Positions 1 through 7,756 of a DNA stretch of 38,188 nucleotides are shown here, in pieces. Within the stretch, counting starts at the first letter, position 1. Each line of letters opens with the position of its first letter. The notes below the pieces were generated by a model, which worked only from the letters and a program-made list of their open reading frames with translations, was not told the DNA's origin and did not search any database. Position numbers and translations under genes: made by a program. The stretch is taken from contig JAHHQP010000022.1 in the NCBI GenBank assembly GCA_020026355.1, positions 1 through 38,188 of the forward strand, given 5' to 3'. This DNA is from Bacteroidales bacterium (lineage in GTDB: Bacteria; Bacteroidota; Bacteroidia; Bacteroidales; UBA932).

Positions 1-64
1 TCGGCCGATCGCTCCACCGGCCTTCGCCTCTCTCCGCTTTCCTGTCGGCCGATTGTTCTACTGG
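1..64. repeat. 20-bp direct repeat pair at left edge
   Basis: Two 20-bp copies lie at 1-20 and 45-64. Both begin with the palindrome TCGGCCGA. They differ at four positions, and at each the first copy has C and the second T. The 24 bp that follow copy 1 are not repeated after copy 2. The first copy starts at the window edge, so more units could lie to the left. A frame is open from base 1 to a stop at 184-186, but its translation does not look like a protein end, so I treat this stretch as non-coding. Confidence 0.5.
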
Positions 65-116
65 GTGGTAAGAGCCGTGTAAACATTAAAAAAAGAAAAA
101 TCAGTTTCAGAAAAGT

Positions 117-158
117 GCAATCCATTAAGAAAAGTAAAAATCTGTCTGAATGGATTTG
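117..158 (+). promoter_or_regulatory. imperfect hairpin upstream of the RAYT gene
   Basis: GCAATCCATT at 117-126 pairs with AATGGATTTGC at 149-159 with one bulged T. The loop is about 22 nt and A-rich. It sits 40-80 bp before the transposase start. The left arm, with the base before it, contains GTGCAATC, which is also found in the core of the repeats downstream of the same gene. This could be a REP-like hairpin or a control element. It could also be chance. Confidence 0.25.
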
Positions 159-196
159 CCGTCCAGTCTCTCGACAAGTAATTTAGCGGAGGTACT

Positions 197-1108
197 ATGT
201 TGAACCCTCGTAAAAATCAGATAGTGATGGAGTTTAAAACTTACAATTTCAGGAAGAAGTATTTTCATCTGTGTTCAAAAGGGACTGAGCTGGATCTTTT
301 GTTCCATGATGATGAGGAATTCCGGAGCGGGATGAATATCGTTGCGCTTGCTGCCTTCAGAGTGCCGGTCGAAATTCTTGCATTTTGTTTGATGGACAAT
401 CATTTTCATTTTGTCGTTCGTGGCGAAGAGGATGAAATGCACAGTTTCACGAAAGAAATCTCATTGATCTATAAGACCCGACGAGGCAAGACGGAGGTTT
501 CGGCCCCATTGGAAAAGATAGTCTGGTCTTATCAGCTCATCGCTCAGGCGGATTATCTGAGAAATTGTATCGCTTATGTGCTGAGAAATCCATGTCAGGC
601 CGGTTACAGGTATCTGTTCTCGACTTACCGATGGTCAAGCGCCCGGCTGTACTTCTGTGATCCGGACAAGAGAATTCAGTTGAAGAATGGATTGAGGGTG
701 CTTGGGACCTATCCGGTCCGTGAAAGGCGCAAGGTCTTGCAATCACGGATTGAATTGCCTGAGGATTGGCTGATGACTTCGACAGGAATTGTCTGGCCGG
801 GCAATTATGTCGCCGTGAATGAAGTGGAGCAGTTGTTCGCGACCCCGCAGGAGTATCTCTGGACGGTCTTGAAAACCAAGGATTACCGTATCTTGCAGTT
901 GGAACTGGAGGCTCATCATGTCGGATTGTCAGATCTGGAAGTCCGTTCTGCCGCAAAAATGAAATGCCGAGAATGGTATGGCTCGGATGATATTCTGGAA
1001 TTGCATGTGGAAGCCCGTATGCGTCTGGCAGAGTATCTGATCAGCAAATTCGGTGCGTCAGATAAGCAGTTGGGGAAGATTCTTCACCTTAAGTTCCGTC
1101 AGGAGTAA
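197..1108 (+). CDS. REP-associated tyrosine transposase-like protein (RAYT, Y1 transposase family)
   Basis: This is a single-strand DNA transposase-like protein of the IS200/RAYT branch. The HUH motif is visible in the segment NHFHFVV around residues 73-79. The expected catalytic tyrosine lies in the helix IAYVLRNPCQAGY around residues 125-137, followed by a Y-WSS motif typical of RAYTs. At 303 aa it is longer than bare IS200 TnpA (about 150 aa) and carries a C-terminal extension, as many RAYTs do. An internal Met (residue 11) could be the true start. The gene stands alone. It is followed at once by two ~93-bp imperfect repeats with complementary ends, which is how RAYTs sit beside their REP elements. 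RAYTs are usually domesticated single-copy genes that spread or maintain REP sequences rather than themselves. Confidence 0.8.
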   Translation: MLNPRKNQIVMEFKTYNFRKKYFHLCSKGTELDLLFHDDEEFRSGMNIVALAAFRVPVEILAFCLMDNHFHFVVRGEEDEMHSFTKEISLIYKTRRGKTEVSAPLEKIVWSYQLIAQADYLRNCIAYVLRNPCQAGYRYLFSTYRWSSARLYFCDPDKRIQLKNGLRVLGTYPVRERRKVLQSRIELPEDWLMTSTGIVWPGNYVAVNEVEQLFATPQEYLWTVLKTKDYRILQLELEAHHVGLSDLEVRSAAKMKCREWYGSDDILELHVEARMRLAEYLISKFGASDKQLGKILHLKFRQE

Positions 1109-1111
1109 CTT

Positions 1112-1205
1112 GACCAGTGCACGGTGATTTCGTAGTGGTGTCGTGCAATCTGTTGAATGACAGACTGTTATCGCAGTTTTGGTCGTGGAGAGGTGTGCCG
1201 TGGTC
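1112..1205. repeat. REP-like repeat unit A
   Basis: This 94-bp unit begins with GACCAGTGCAC and ends with GTGCCGTGGTC, which are imperfect inverted repeats (9 of 11 positions complementary). Its core TGCAATCTGTTGAATGA is shared with unit B. It begins 3 bp after the stop codon of the RAYT gene. It is likely a target or product of that enzyme, but this is inferred from position and structure only. Confidence 0.55.
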
Positions 1206-1219
1206 GTAATTTTTTTGTC

Positions 1220-1312
1220 GACCAGCGCACAAGAATTTTATAGGGTTGCATTGCAATCGGTTGAATGATAGGTAGTTAGTGTGGATATGTCATAGAGGCT
1301 TGTGCCGTGGTC
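1220..1312. repeat. REP-like repeat unit B
   Basis: This 93-bp unit begins with GACCAGCGCAC and ends with GTGCCGTGGTC. It is a diverged direct copy of the unit at 1112-1205, separated from it by a 14-bp AT-rich spacer. The ends and the central TGCAATCGGTTGAATGA are the best conserved parts. Many of the differences in the left half are transitions. It is followed by a G/C-rich run that leads to the flavodoxin terminator. Confidence 0.55.
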
Positions 1313-1355
1313 CCCGGGGGCAAAGAGGAGGGTATCGTTTAGGGGGCAGGCAAGC

Positions 1356-1389
1356 AAAAAAAATCCGGGCAGGATCACTCCGGCCCGGA
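1356..1389 (-). terminator. rho-independent terminator of the flavodoxin gene
   Basis: Read on the - strand, a 7-bp perfect stem TCCGGGC/GCCCGGA (1364-1370 with 1383-1389) closes a 12-nt loop. It is followed by eight T residues (1356-1363). It lies 28 bp beyond the flavodoxin stop codon. Confidence 0.85.
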
Positions 1390-1416
1390 ACTGTTCAATG
1401 TCAAACTATCTGATGC

Positions 1417-1920
1417 TTATGCTAATTCAGGCTTGATAGCTTCTGCCCAAGCGCTGATTCTATTCTCGGTCATGTCGCTTTCGTTCATGTCGTCGATGGC
1501 AAGTCCTACGAATTTGCCGTCAATGACTGCATGGGACTCGGAAAAAGAATAGCCATCAGTGGAAGTCGCGCCGATGAAGGTGCAGCCCTTGTCTTCGAGC
1601 GCCTCATAGATGTGGCCCATTCCGTCACAGAAAGTGTCGCAGTAGGACTGGGAGTCGCCACATCCGAAGAGAGCGATCTTCTTGCCGTTGAGATCTGCGC
1701 CTTTCAGTATTTCAATGCCGCTGTACCAGTCGTCCTGCAGTTCACCTTCACCCCAGGTGGAGGTTCCGAGGACAAGTACGTCGTTTTCAGCGATGGCTGC
1801 TTCATCCAGTTCGCTGACTTCATGTACAGCGTCTGCTGAAAGTCCGAGTTTTTCTGCGATGACGCCAGCTACGGTTTCTGTAGTTCCTGTAGTGGAGCCG
1901 TAATAAATGCTTGTTTTCAT
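1417..1920 (-). CDS. fldA: flavodoxin
   Basis: This is a small FMN electron carrier of the cytoplasm. The first residues form the beta strand and phosphate-binding loop typical of flavodoxins: IYYGSTTGTTE, where TTGTTE contacts the FMN phosphate. Further on, LGTSTWGEGELQDDW is the 60s loop with its aromatic residue, and FGCGDSQSYCDTFCDGMG is the second flavin loop. The 167-aa length fits the long-chain flavodoxins. I chose the Met at 1920 because the family starts with K-x-x-I-x-YGSTTG; a Met four codons upstream (1932) is also in frame. It is monocistronic, with its own promoter and terminator. Likely partners are pyruvate-oxidising enzymes or radical-SAM activases such as the PflA in this window; that link is inference. 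Confidence 0.93.
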   Translation of the reverse strand: MKTSIYYGSTTGTTETVAGVIAEKLGLSADAVHEVSELDEAAIAENDVLVLGTSTWGEGELQDDWYSGIEILKGADLNGKKIALFGCGDSQSYCDTFCDGMGHIYEALEDKGCTFIGATSTDGYSFSESHAVIDGKFVGLAIDDMNESDMTENRISAWAEAIKPELA

Positions 1921-1951
1921 ATCAATCGTCATTTAATGTTTAATACATCTG

Positions 1952-1982
1952 CAAAGTGACACAATTCCATGAATATTGCAAA
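1952..1982 (-). promoter_or_regulatory. Bacteroidetes-type promoter of the flavodoxin gene
   Basis: On the - strand, TTTG (1979-1982) is followed by a 19-bp spacer and TCACTTTG (1952-1959). This matches TTTG-N19-TAnnTTTG with one mismatch. Transcription would begin about 25 bp before the chosen start codon. Confidence 0.6.
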
Positions 1983-2091
1983 TACTGATTTATTATGAAA
2001 TATGTATATGACGGAAGGGAAAAACTACTTGTTTTCTAGCATTTCATGCAGCCAGGTCTATGGGAAAATTTGTCCGGAAAGAATGAATTGC

Positions 2092-2109
2092 CTTTTATTC
2101 TGATAAAAG
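2092..2109. promoter_or_regulatory. inverted repeat upstream of the GH3 gene
   Basis: A perfect 7-bp inverted repeat CTTTTAT/ATAAAAG is separated by TCTG. It lies about 27 bp upstream of a weak -7-like box, TATCTTAG at 2136-2143, and about 90 bp before the GH3 start. It may be an operator. No regulator can be assigned from the sequence alone. Confidence 0.3.
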
Positions 2110-2200
2110 TATAATGTTCTTTAAAAGAAAAGTGCTATCTTAGTGCCATTATTCATTCTTGCGGCAATTTTCAGTTTTAGTAACGCAAAAATTATTGAAT

Positions 2201-4459
2201 ATGAAAAGTTATCTTTCAACCGCTATCTTCGGGATGGGGTTGATCCTAGCATCGTGCTCGGCTCCGCATTCTGAAGGACCGGCATATCTTGATGTAAATA
2301 AACCGTTAGAGGAGCGTGTCGAGGACGCATTGGCCAGAATGACTATTCAGGAGAAGGTCGCCATGACACATGCTCAGTCCAAATTTTCTTCTCCAGGTGT
2401 GCCGAGATTGGGCATTCCGGAAGTTTGGTGTACCGATGGCCCTCATGGAATTCGTCCGGAAGTGTTCTGGGATGAATGGGATCAGGCCGGATGGACAAGT
2501 GATTCCTGTACTGCATTCCCGGCTTTGACGGGACTTGCCGCTACCTGGAATGAGGAGCTTGCTCATCTTTACGGAAAATCCATTGGCGAAGAAGCCAGAT
2601 ACAGGAAAAAGACAGTGCTGCTCGGTCCTGGCGTGAATATCTGCAGGACTCCACTCAATGGAAGGAATTTCGAATATATGGGTGAAGACCCTTATCTTGC
2701 CGGACGTATGGTCGTTCCTTATGTCCAGGGAGTTCAGGAAAATGGCGTCGCGGCATGTGTGAAGCATTTCGCATTGAACAATGCTGAAAGCAACAGACAC
2801 ACGTCCAATATCCATGTTGATGATCGTACTCTCTATGAAATCTATCTTCCGGCTTTCAAGGCCGCTGTCCAGGAAGGTAATGCCTGGTCGATCATGGGGT
2901 CCTATAATCTTTATAAAGGTATATGGTGTTCTCAGAATCCTTATCTTCTCAATGATATCTTGAAGAAGGAATGGGGATTTGATGGAGTCGTCATCAGCGA
3001 CTGGGGAGCCGTGCACGATACGGATCAGGCTGTCCGGAATGGTCTTGACCTCGAATTCGGCTCATGGACCAATGGATTGACCATGGGAAAGACCAATGCG
3101 TATGATTCTTACTTTTTCGCGACTCCTTATCTTGAAGGGCTTGCATCCGGAAAATACGGTACCGAGGAACTGGATGACAAATGCCGTCGTATCTTGCGTC
3201 TGATCTTCCGTACGGAAATGTCTGCAGACCGTCCGTTCGGTCGATTTACTTCACCGGAACATTACGAAGCGGCCAGAAAGATAGGTACTGAAAGTATCGT
3301 GCTTTTGAAAAATGACGGAATCCTTCCGGTTGATGCTTCAAGAATGCAGAAAATTCTCGTAGTTGGAGAAAATGCCATCCGCAAGATGTCTGTGGGAGGC
3401 GGAAGTTCTTCATTGAAAGTTGAACATGAAATATCTCCGCTTGAAGGCATCAAGGCTCGTTTTGCTGATGCTCAGATCATCTTCGAGAGAGGATATGTCA
3501 GTGATGCGGAAAATGTCTATAATGGAGTGAGTGCCGGTGATAATCTTGAAGAGTCCCGTAGTGCAGAGAAATTGGTCGAAGATGCTGTCGCAGCTGCTTC
3601 GAAGGCCGATCTGGTCATCTACATCGGTGGCTTGAACAAGGCAAACCATCAGGATTGCGAAGATTCTGACCGTCTGACCTATCATCTGTCATACGGACAG
3701 GATGGATTGATCGAATCCTTGGCTGAGGTCAACAGGAACCTTGTCGTTGTCAACATCAGCGGTACACCGGTGGCTATGCCATGGGTGGATGAGGTTCCGG
3801 CGATCGTACAGAGCTGGTATCTTGGCAGTGAAGCAGGTACTTGCCTTGCAGCGGTCCTTTCCGGTGATGTCAATCCATCAGGCAAGCTTCCGTTTACTTA
3901 CCCGGTTGAGTATTCAGACGGCCCTATAAAGGAAGAGGCTCAATATCCAGGACTTCTTGAAGGAAACATGGGTGGCGTTGAGGCATATGACGTGCCGTTG
4001 CATGAGATGTACTACTCGGAAGGCGTATTCATCGGTTACAGATGGTATGAGACCAGAAACGTCAAGCCGTTGTTCGCTTTCGGTCACGGTCTGAGCTATA
4101 CACGGTTTGTGGTGGATGGCGTGAAGGTAGACAGAACCCGAATTTCTGCTGATGACGAGGTGATTGTCAGTGCGACTGTCAGGAACGTTGGTGATGTCGC
4201 TGGTGCTGAAGTTGTGCAGCTCTATGTGCAGGACAATGAAGCCTCTGTTGCAAGACCTTCAAAGGAACTGAAAGGTTTCAAGAAAGTTTTCCTTCAGCCA
4301 GGAGAGCAGAAAACAGTGGAGATCCGACTTTCTGCTGACGACTTGAGCTTCTTTGATGAGTCGGCTCACGCATGGAAGGCGGAACCAGGTGTGTTTACCT
4401 TACATGTCGGAACAGCGGTTGACAAGATCTGGGATCAGGTCGAGATTACATTGAAATAA
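2201..4459 (+). CDS. glycoside hydrolase family 3 beta-glucosidase, lipoprotein
   Basis: This retaining exo-acting beta-glucosidase should release glucose from short beta-gluco-oligosaccharides. The start at 2201 gives a lipoprotein signal (MKSYLSTAIFG..LILASC); an upstream Met at 2159 only adds an unlikely leader. GH3 N- and C-terminal domains and a C-terminal fibronectin-III-like domain are visible in order. The catalytic nucleophile is Asp267 in VVISDWG, and KHFALNNAE is the conserved substrate-binding segment. Length is 752 aa, normal for BglX-type enzymes. After the lipid Cys there is no acidic surface-export signal, so a periplasm-facing location is likely. It precedes the SusC/D genes but has its own terminator. 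In beta-1,6-glucan PULs a GH3 plays the final step on gentio-oligosaccharides. Confidence 0.93.
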   Translation: MKSYLSTAIFGMGLILASCSAPHSEGPAYLDVNKPLEERVEDALARMTIQEKVAMTHAQSKFSSPGVPRLGIPEVWCTDGPHGIRPEVFWDEWDQAGWTSDSCTAFPALTGLAATWNEELAHLYGKSIGEEARYRKKTVLLGPGVNICRTPLNGRNFEYMGEDPYLAGRMVVPYVQGVQENGVAACVKHFALNNAESNRHTSNIHVDDRTLYEIYLPAFKAAVQEGNAWSIMGSYNLYKGIWCSQNPYLLNDILKKEWGFDGVVISDWGAVHDTDQAVRNGLDLEFGSWTNGLTMGKTNAYDSYFFATPYLEGLASGKYGTEELDDKCRRILRLIFRTEMSADRPFGRFTSPEHYEAARKIGTESIVLLKNDGILPVDASRMQKILVVGENAIRKMSVGGGSSSLKVEHEISPLEGIKARFADAQIIFERGYVSDAENVYNGVSAGDNLEESRSAEKLVEDAVAAASKADLVIYIGGLNKANHQDCEDSDRLTYHLSYGQDGLIESLAEVNRNLVVVNISGTPVAMPWVDEVPAIVQSWYLGSEAGTCLAAVLSGDVNPSGKLPFTYPVEYSDGPIKEEAQYPGLLEGNMGGVEAYDVPLHEMYYSEGVFIGYRWYETRNVKPLFAFGHGLSYTRFVVDGVKVDRTRISADDEVIVSATVRNVGDVAGAEVVQLYVQDNEASVARPSKELKGFKKVFLQPGEQKTVEIRLSADDLSFFDESAHAWKAEPGVFTLHVGTAVDKIWDQVEITLK

Positions 4460-4486
4460 GTGGAATTCATTTCCTGAAAATCTTAG

Positions 4487-4517
4487 AAAAGTTGCCGAAA
4501 GGCGACTTTTCTTGTTT
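4487..4517 (+). terminator. rho-independent terminator after the GH3 gene
   Basis: AAAAGTTGCC (4487-4496) pairs with GGCGACTTTT (4501-4510) across a GAAA tetraloop, with one wobble pair. A T-rich run follows. It separates the GH3 transcript from the susC transcript. Confidence 0.85.
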
Positions 4518-4556
4518 GACAACCTTTGTGCAGGACTATATTAATTGTGATCTATG

Positions 4557-4588
4557 TTTGATGTAATATGCTGATTATCAAATTACAT
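4557..4588. promoter_or_regulatory. nested inverted repeats upstream of susC
   Basis: Two inverted repeats interleave: TTTGAT/ATCAAA (4557-4562 with 4577-4582) and ATGTAAT/ATTACAT (4561-4567 with 4582-4588). They lie about 70-100 bp upstream of the predicted -7 box, a normal place for an activator site. They may bind the SusR-like regulator encoded at the end of this locus; that is inference. Confidence 0.35.
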
Positions 4589-4655
4589 ATTCGAAATCAT
4601 CATCCACTTCGTCCACTTTTGAATCTTTTCACAATTTTTGGATTCCATTCTTTTC

Positions 4656-4663
4656 TATTTTTG
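4656..4663 (+). promoter_or_regulatory. -7 box of the susC promoter
   Basis: TATTTTTG fits TAnnTTTG exactly. A TTTG lies upstream at 4637-4640, but the spacer is only 15 bp, shorter than the usual 19-21, so the -33 element is uncertain or activator-dependent. The leader would be about 85 nt. Confidence 0.45.
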
Positions 4664-4754
4664 TTATTGAAAATTGCCTTAAGAAAGGAATCGGAATATT
4701 TTCCGATCATAACGTTTTGTTGCACTTAACTACTAATAACAAATTTTCTATTTT

Positions 4755-7736
4755 ATGAGAAAGTATCTTGTTTTAGCTTTATTGATGTTCAGTACGACTT
4801 TGCTCGCGCAGAATTTTTCTGTGAAGGGTACTGTCACTGACCAGAACGGTGAACCGGTCATCGGTGTTACTGTCCTGGAAAAAGGAACAAGGAATGGTAC
4901 CACGACGGATGTCGATGGTAAGTATTCTTTGACGGTGTTTTCTGCTGACGCAGCATTGGAATTCATTTCTTTGGGTTACAAGACCGTAACCGAGGGAATC
5001 GATTCCAGAGGTGTCATTGATGTTGTGGTTGAGGAGACTTCTCTCGGACTGGATGAATCAGTTGTCATCGGATACGGTACCGTCAAGAAGAAAGACCTCT
5101 CGACGGCTGTCTCTATCGTTTCAACTGATGACATCAACTTGCGTCCGGTCGCAGAAGCTTCTGGATTTATCCAGGGTAAAGTTGCCGGTGTCACGGTACA
5201 GCAGACCAGCGGTCAACCGGGTGCCGGCATGACGGTCAGAGTCCGTGGCGCTTCTTCCATTTCTTCTGGAAATGATCCGTTGTATGTCGTGGACGGTGTG
5301 CCGGTCGGAACTGGTAGTTATGCGATCGCTTATCTCTCGCCTCAGGATATCGAGTCTATGCAGATCTTGAAAGATGCATCTTCTGCTGCCATTTATGGCT
5401 CCCGGGCAGCGAATGGCGTGGTCATGATCACGACAAAGACGGGTAAATCCAGCAAAGGTCCGCAGATTCGTTTCAATGCTTCTGTCGGTCTGGCCAATGT
5501 CGCCAAGACTTATGAAGTGCTTGATGTGGCCGGTTACAAGGATCTGATGGATGAGATTGGCAAGGCGACCCTTCCTGATGGTCTCAAGGATGAGACAGAC
5601 TGGTTCAAGGAGACTTACCGTACCGGTATCAACCAGAACTATCAGATCTCTGTATCCAATGCCAATGATAAAATGAAGTATTACCTGAGCGCAGGTTATT
5701 CCGATGATCAGGGTGTCTTGGATGTTGCCTACAACAAGAGATTCAACGTGAAGACCAATATGGAGGCTCAGCTCTTCAAATGGATTACGGTAGGATCGAA
5801 TCTTGCGTATTCACATTATAAGGAAAACGGCATCATATCAGGTACAGGTTCCAACCGTGCAGGTGTGGTCCTGTCCATCATCAACACTCCGACTTATGCG
5901 AAACCGATGAGCGAGATTCCGGGAGAAGAGAACTGGTACTGGACGAACTTCTATGGTGCCAATCTCACGACTCCTGCCGAGAATCTGGCCAGAACCAGAG
6001 ATAATTACACCCAGACAGACCGTGCCCTTCTTACCGGATATGCAATCATCAGATTCCATGACAATTTCAATTTCAAGACAACGGTTACCATGGACCGCAG
6101 ATGGTGCTACAAGTATAATTTTCTGGACCCTATCGCCACAGCCCATGGACGAACTACTCATGGACGTGTCTCCAATGAGAGAAGTGATGATATGAGGATG
6201 GTCTATGACAATATCTTCACCTATACGAATACTTGGAAAGGCAAGCACAATTTTGAAGCGATGGCCGGTACTTCGGCAACGACTTCAAAGTGGGAAAATC
6301 TCCGGGCAGAACGCTCGCATCTTTCCCCGGCGCATAACAATGCCATTTTCGGATTGAATGCCGGAAACAAGGGTGGTCTCCGTGGCCAGAGTCAAGGATT
6401 GAGCAGATGGGCGATCATGTCCTACCTCGCTCGTATCCAGTATAACTTCGACAGCAGGTATTACATTACGGCGAACTTCCGTGCTGATGGTTCTTCAAAA
6501 CTTGCTCCAGGTCACAAATGGGGTCTTTTCCCTTCAGTATCTGCAGCGTGGAGAATTTCCGGCGAGAATTTCATGAAGGATGTGACATGGATCGATGATC
6601 TGAAGTTGAGAGTCGGTTGGGGACAGCAGGGTAACCAGTCCGGTCTTTCCGACTATGCTTGGGTACAGAACTATAATGTCGAATATTATGATTGGACCAA
6701 GCCAGAGAATGCGGATATGGTACCTACGCTCGGAGGAAAGTCCAATATCGGTAACAAGGGATTGACATGGGAAACGACTTCCCAGACCAACGTCGGTATT
6801 GACTGGTCCATGTTCGGCGGTCGATTGAATCTTACTTTTGATGGTTACTACAAGTATACCAAGAACCTTCTGATGAACGTCCCTCTTCCTGAACCTTATC
6901 CAAGCATTTACAGAAATGAGGGAGAAATGTCAAACTGGGGTCTCGAGTTCGCCTTGAGTTCAGTGAACATTGACAGGAATGACTGGAGGTGGACGACTGA
7001 TTTCAACATTTCCATGAACCGCAACAAGGTGGAGAAATTCAATCTCGCACAGGTTTACTATTTCGCAAGAACGTCTGAGGCAACCAGCGAGTATATCGTC
7101 AGGATGACTCCAGGCCAGCCTTTGTCTCAGTTCTGGGGTCTCAAATCCCATGGTGTTGACCCGGAAACAGGTATGATGATCTATGAGGATCTCAACAATG
7201 ACGGAAAGATCAACGGTTCTGACAAGACTTATATCGGTAACGCGAATCCTCTGTTCACTGCCGGTATGACCAACACCATCAGCTGGAAAGGTCTTCATTT
7301 CAGTTTCCTCCTGACTTCTTCTGTAGGAAATGACATCTACAATGCTTCCAGAATTGAACTTGTCGGTATGTACACGGGTGGTAACCAGCTCAAGGATGTT
7401 GAGCGTCGTTGGAAAGTTCCTGGACAGAAGACAGATATTCCTAAAGCAGGTGAGACCTATAACCTGAAAGCATCTGACAGGTGGATCGAGGATGGTTCAT
7501 ATCTCAAGATCAAGAACATTTCTCTTTCCTATGACATTACTGCTCCAGCACTGAAGAAGGCAAACATTTCCAAGATCCAGCCGTACATTACATTGGACAA
7601 CATGGTGACGTTCACCAAGTATTCCGGTTATGACCCTGAAATGAGTCAGTACAGCGCTGCTACCAACATGGGTATTGATTGGGGAACTTATCCTTGCGTG
7701 AAAACAATTCTTTTCGGAGTAAACATTGAATTTTAA
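4755..7736 (+). CDS. SusC/RagA-family TonB-linked outer membrane transporter
   Basis: This is the energy-dependent pore of a glycan uptake system. It has a signal peptide (residues 1-19, ending LLAQ), a carboxypeptidase-like regulatory domain (about 20-95, GTVTDQNGEPVIGVTV), a plug domain (about 105-225) with the SusC hallmark AAIYGSRAANGVVMITTK, and a long beta-barrel ending in an aromatic residue (VNIEF). Length is 993 aa, typical. The stop codon overlaps an ATG of the next frame (TAATG), so it is tightly linked to the susD gene. With the SusD lid it should import oligosaccharides made on the surface by the GH30 enzymes. A TonB-ExbBD complex must be encoded elsewhere. Confidence 0.96.
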   Translation: MRKYLVLALLMFSTTLLAQNFSVKGTVTDQNGEPVIGVTVLEKGTRNGTTTDVDGKYSLTVFSADAALEFISLGYKTVTEGIDSRGVIDVVVEETSLGLDESVVIGYGTVKKKDLSTAVSIVSTDDINLRPVAEASGFIQGKVAGVTVQQTSGQPGAGMTVRVRGASSISSGNDPLYVVDGVPVGTGSYAIAYLSPQDIESMQILKDASSAAIYGSRAANGVVMITTKTGKSSKGPQIRFNASVGLANVAKTYEVLDVAGYKDLMDEIGKATLPDGLKDETDWFKETYRTGINQNYQISVSNANDKMKYYLSAGYSDDQGVLDVAYNKRFNVKTNMEAQLFKWITVGSNLAYSHYKENGIISGTGSNRAGVVLSIINTPTYAKPMSEIPGEENWYWTNFYGANLTTPAENLARTRDNYTQTDRALLTGYAIIRFHDNFNFKTTVTMDRRWCYKYNFLDPIATAHGRTTHGRVSNERSDDMRMVYDNIFTYTNTWKGKHNFEAMAGTSATTSKWENLRAERSHLSPAHNNAIFGLNAGNKGGLRGQSQGLSRWAIMSYLARIQYNFDSRYYITANFRADGSSKLAPGHKWGLFPSVSAAWRISGENFMKDVTWIDDLKLRVGWGQQGNQSGLSDYAWVQNYNVEYYDWTKPENADMVPTLGGKSNIGNKGLTWETTSQTNVGIDWSMFGGRLNLTFDGYYKYTKNLLMNVPLPEPYPSIYRNEGEMSNWGLEFALSSVNIDRNDWRWTTDFNISMNRNKVEKFNLAQVYYFARTSEATSEYIVRMTPGQPLSQFWGLKSHGVDPETGMMIYEDLNNDGKINGSDKTYIGNANPLFTAGMTNTISWKGLHFSFLLTSSVGNDIYNASRIELVGMYTGGNQLKDVERRWKVPGQKTDIPKAGETYNLKASDRWIEDGSYLKIKNISLSYDITAPALKKANISKIQPYITLDNMVTFTKYSGYDPEMSQYSAATNMGIDWGTYPCVKTILFGVNIEF

Positions 7737-7756
7737 TGATCAAGAAAGTAATTGAA

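Noticed and set aside
1..64. Possible CRISPR repeats
   Set aside because: Only two copies with four mismatches, a 24-bp gap, and no cas genes in the window.
1..186. Frame open from base 1 to a stop at 184, possible end of an upstream gene
   Set aside because: The translation is basic and has no recognisable motif. The direct repeats are 44 bp apart and so fall in different frames, and the right part is an A-rich intergenic-type sequence.
4557..4588. FNR/CRP-type site upstream of susC
   Set aside because: TTTGAT and ATCAAA are 14 bp apart; FNR/CRP half-sites need about 4-6 bp.
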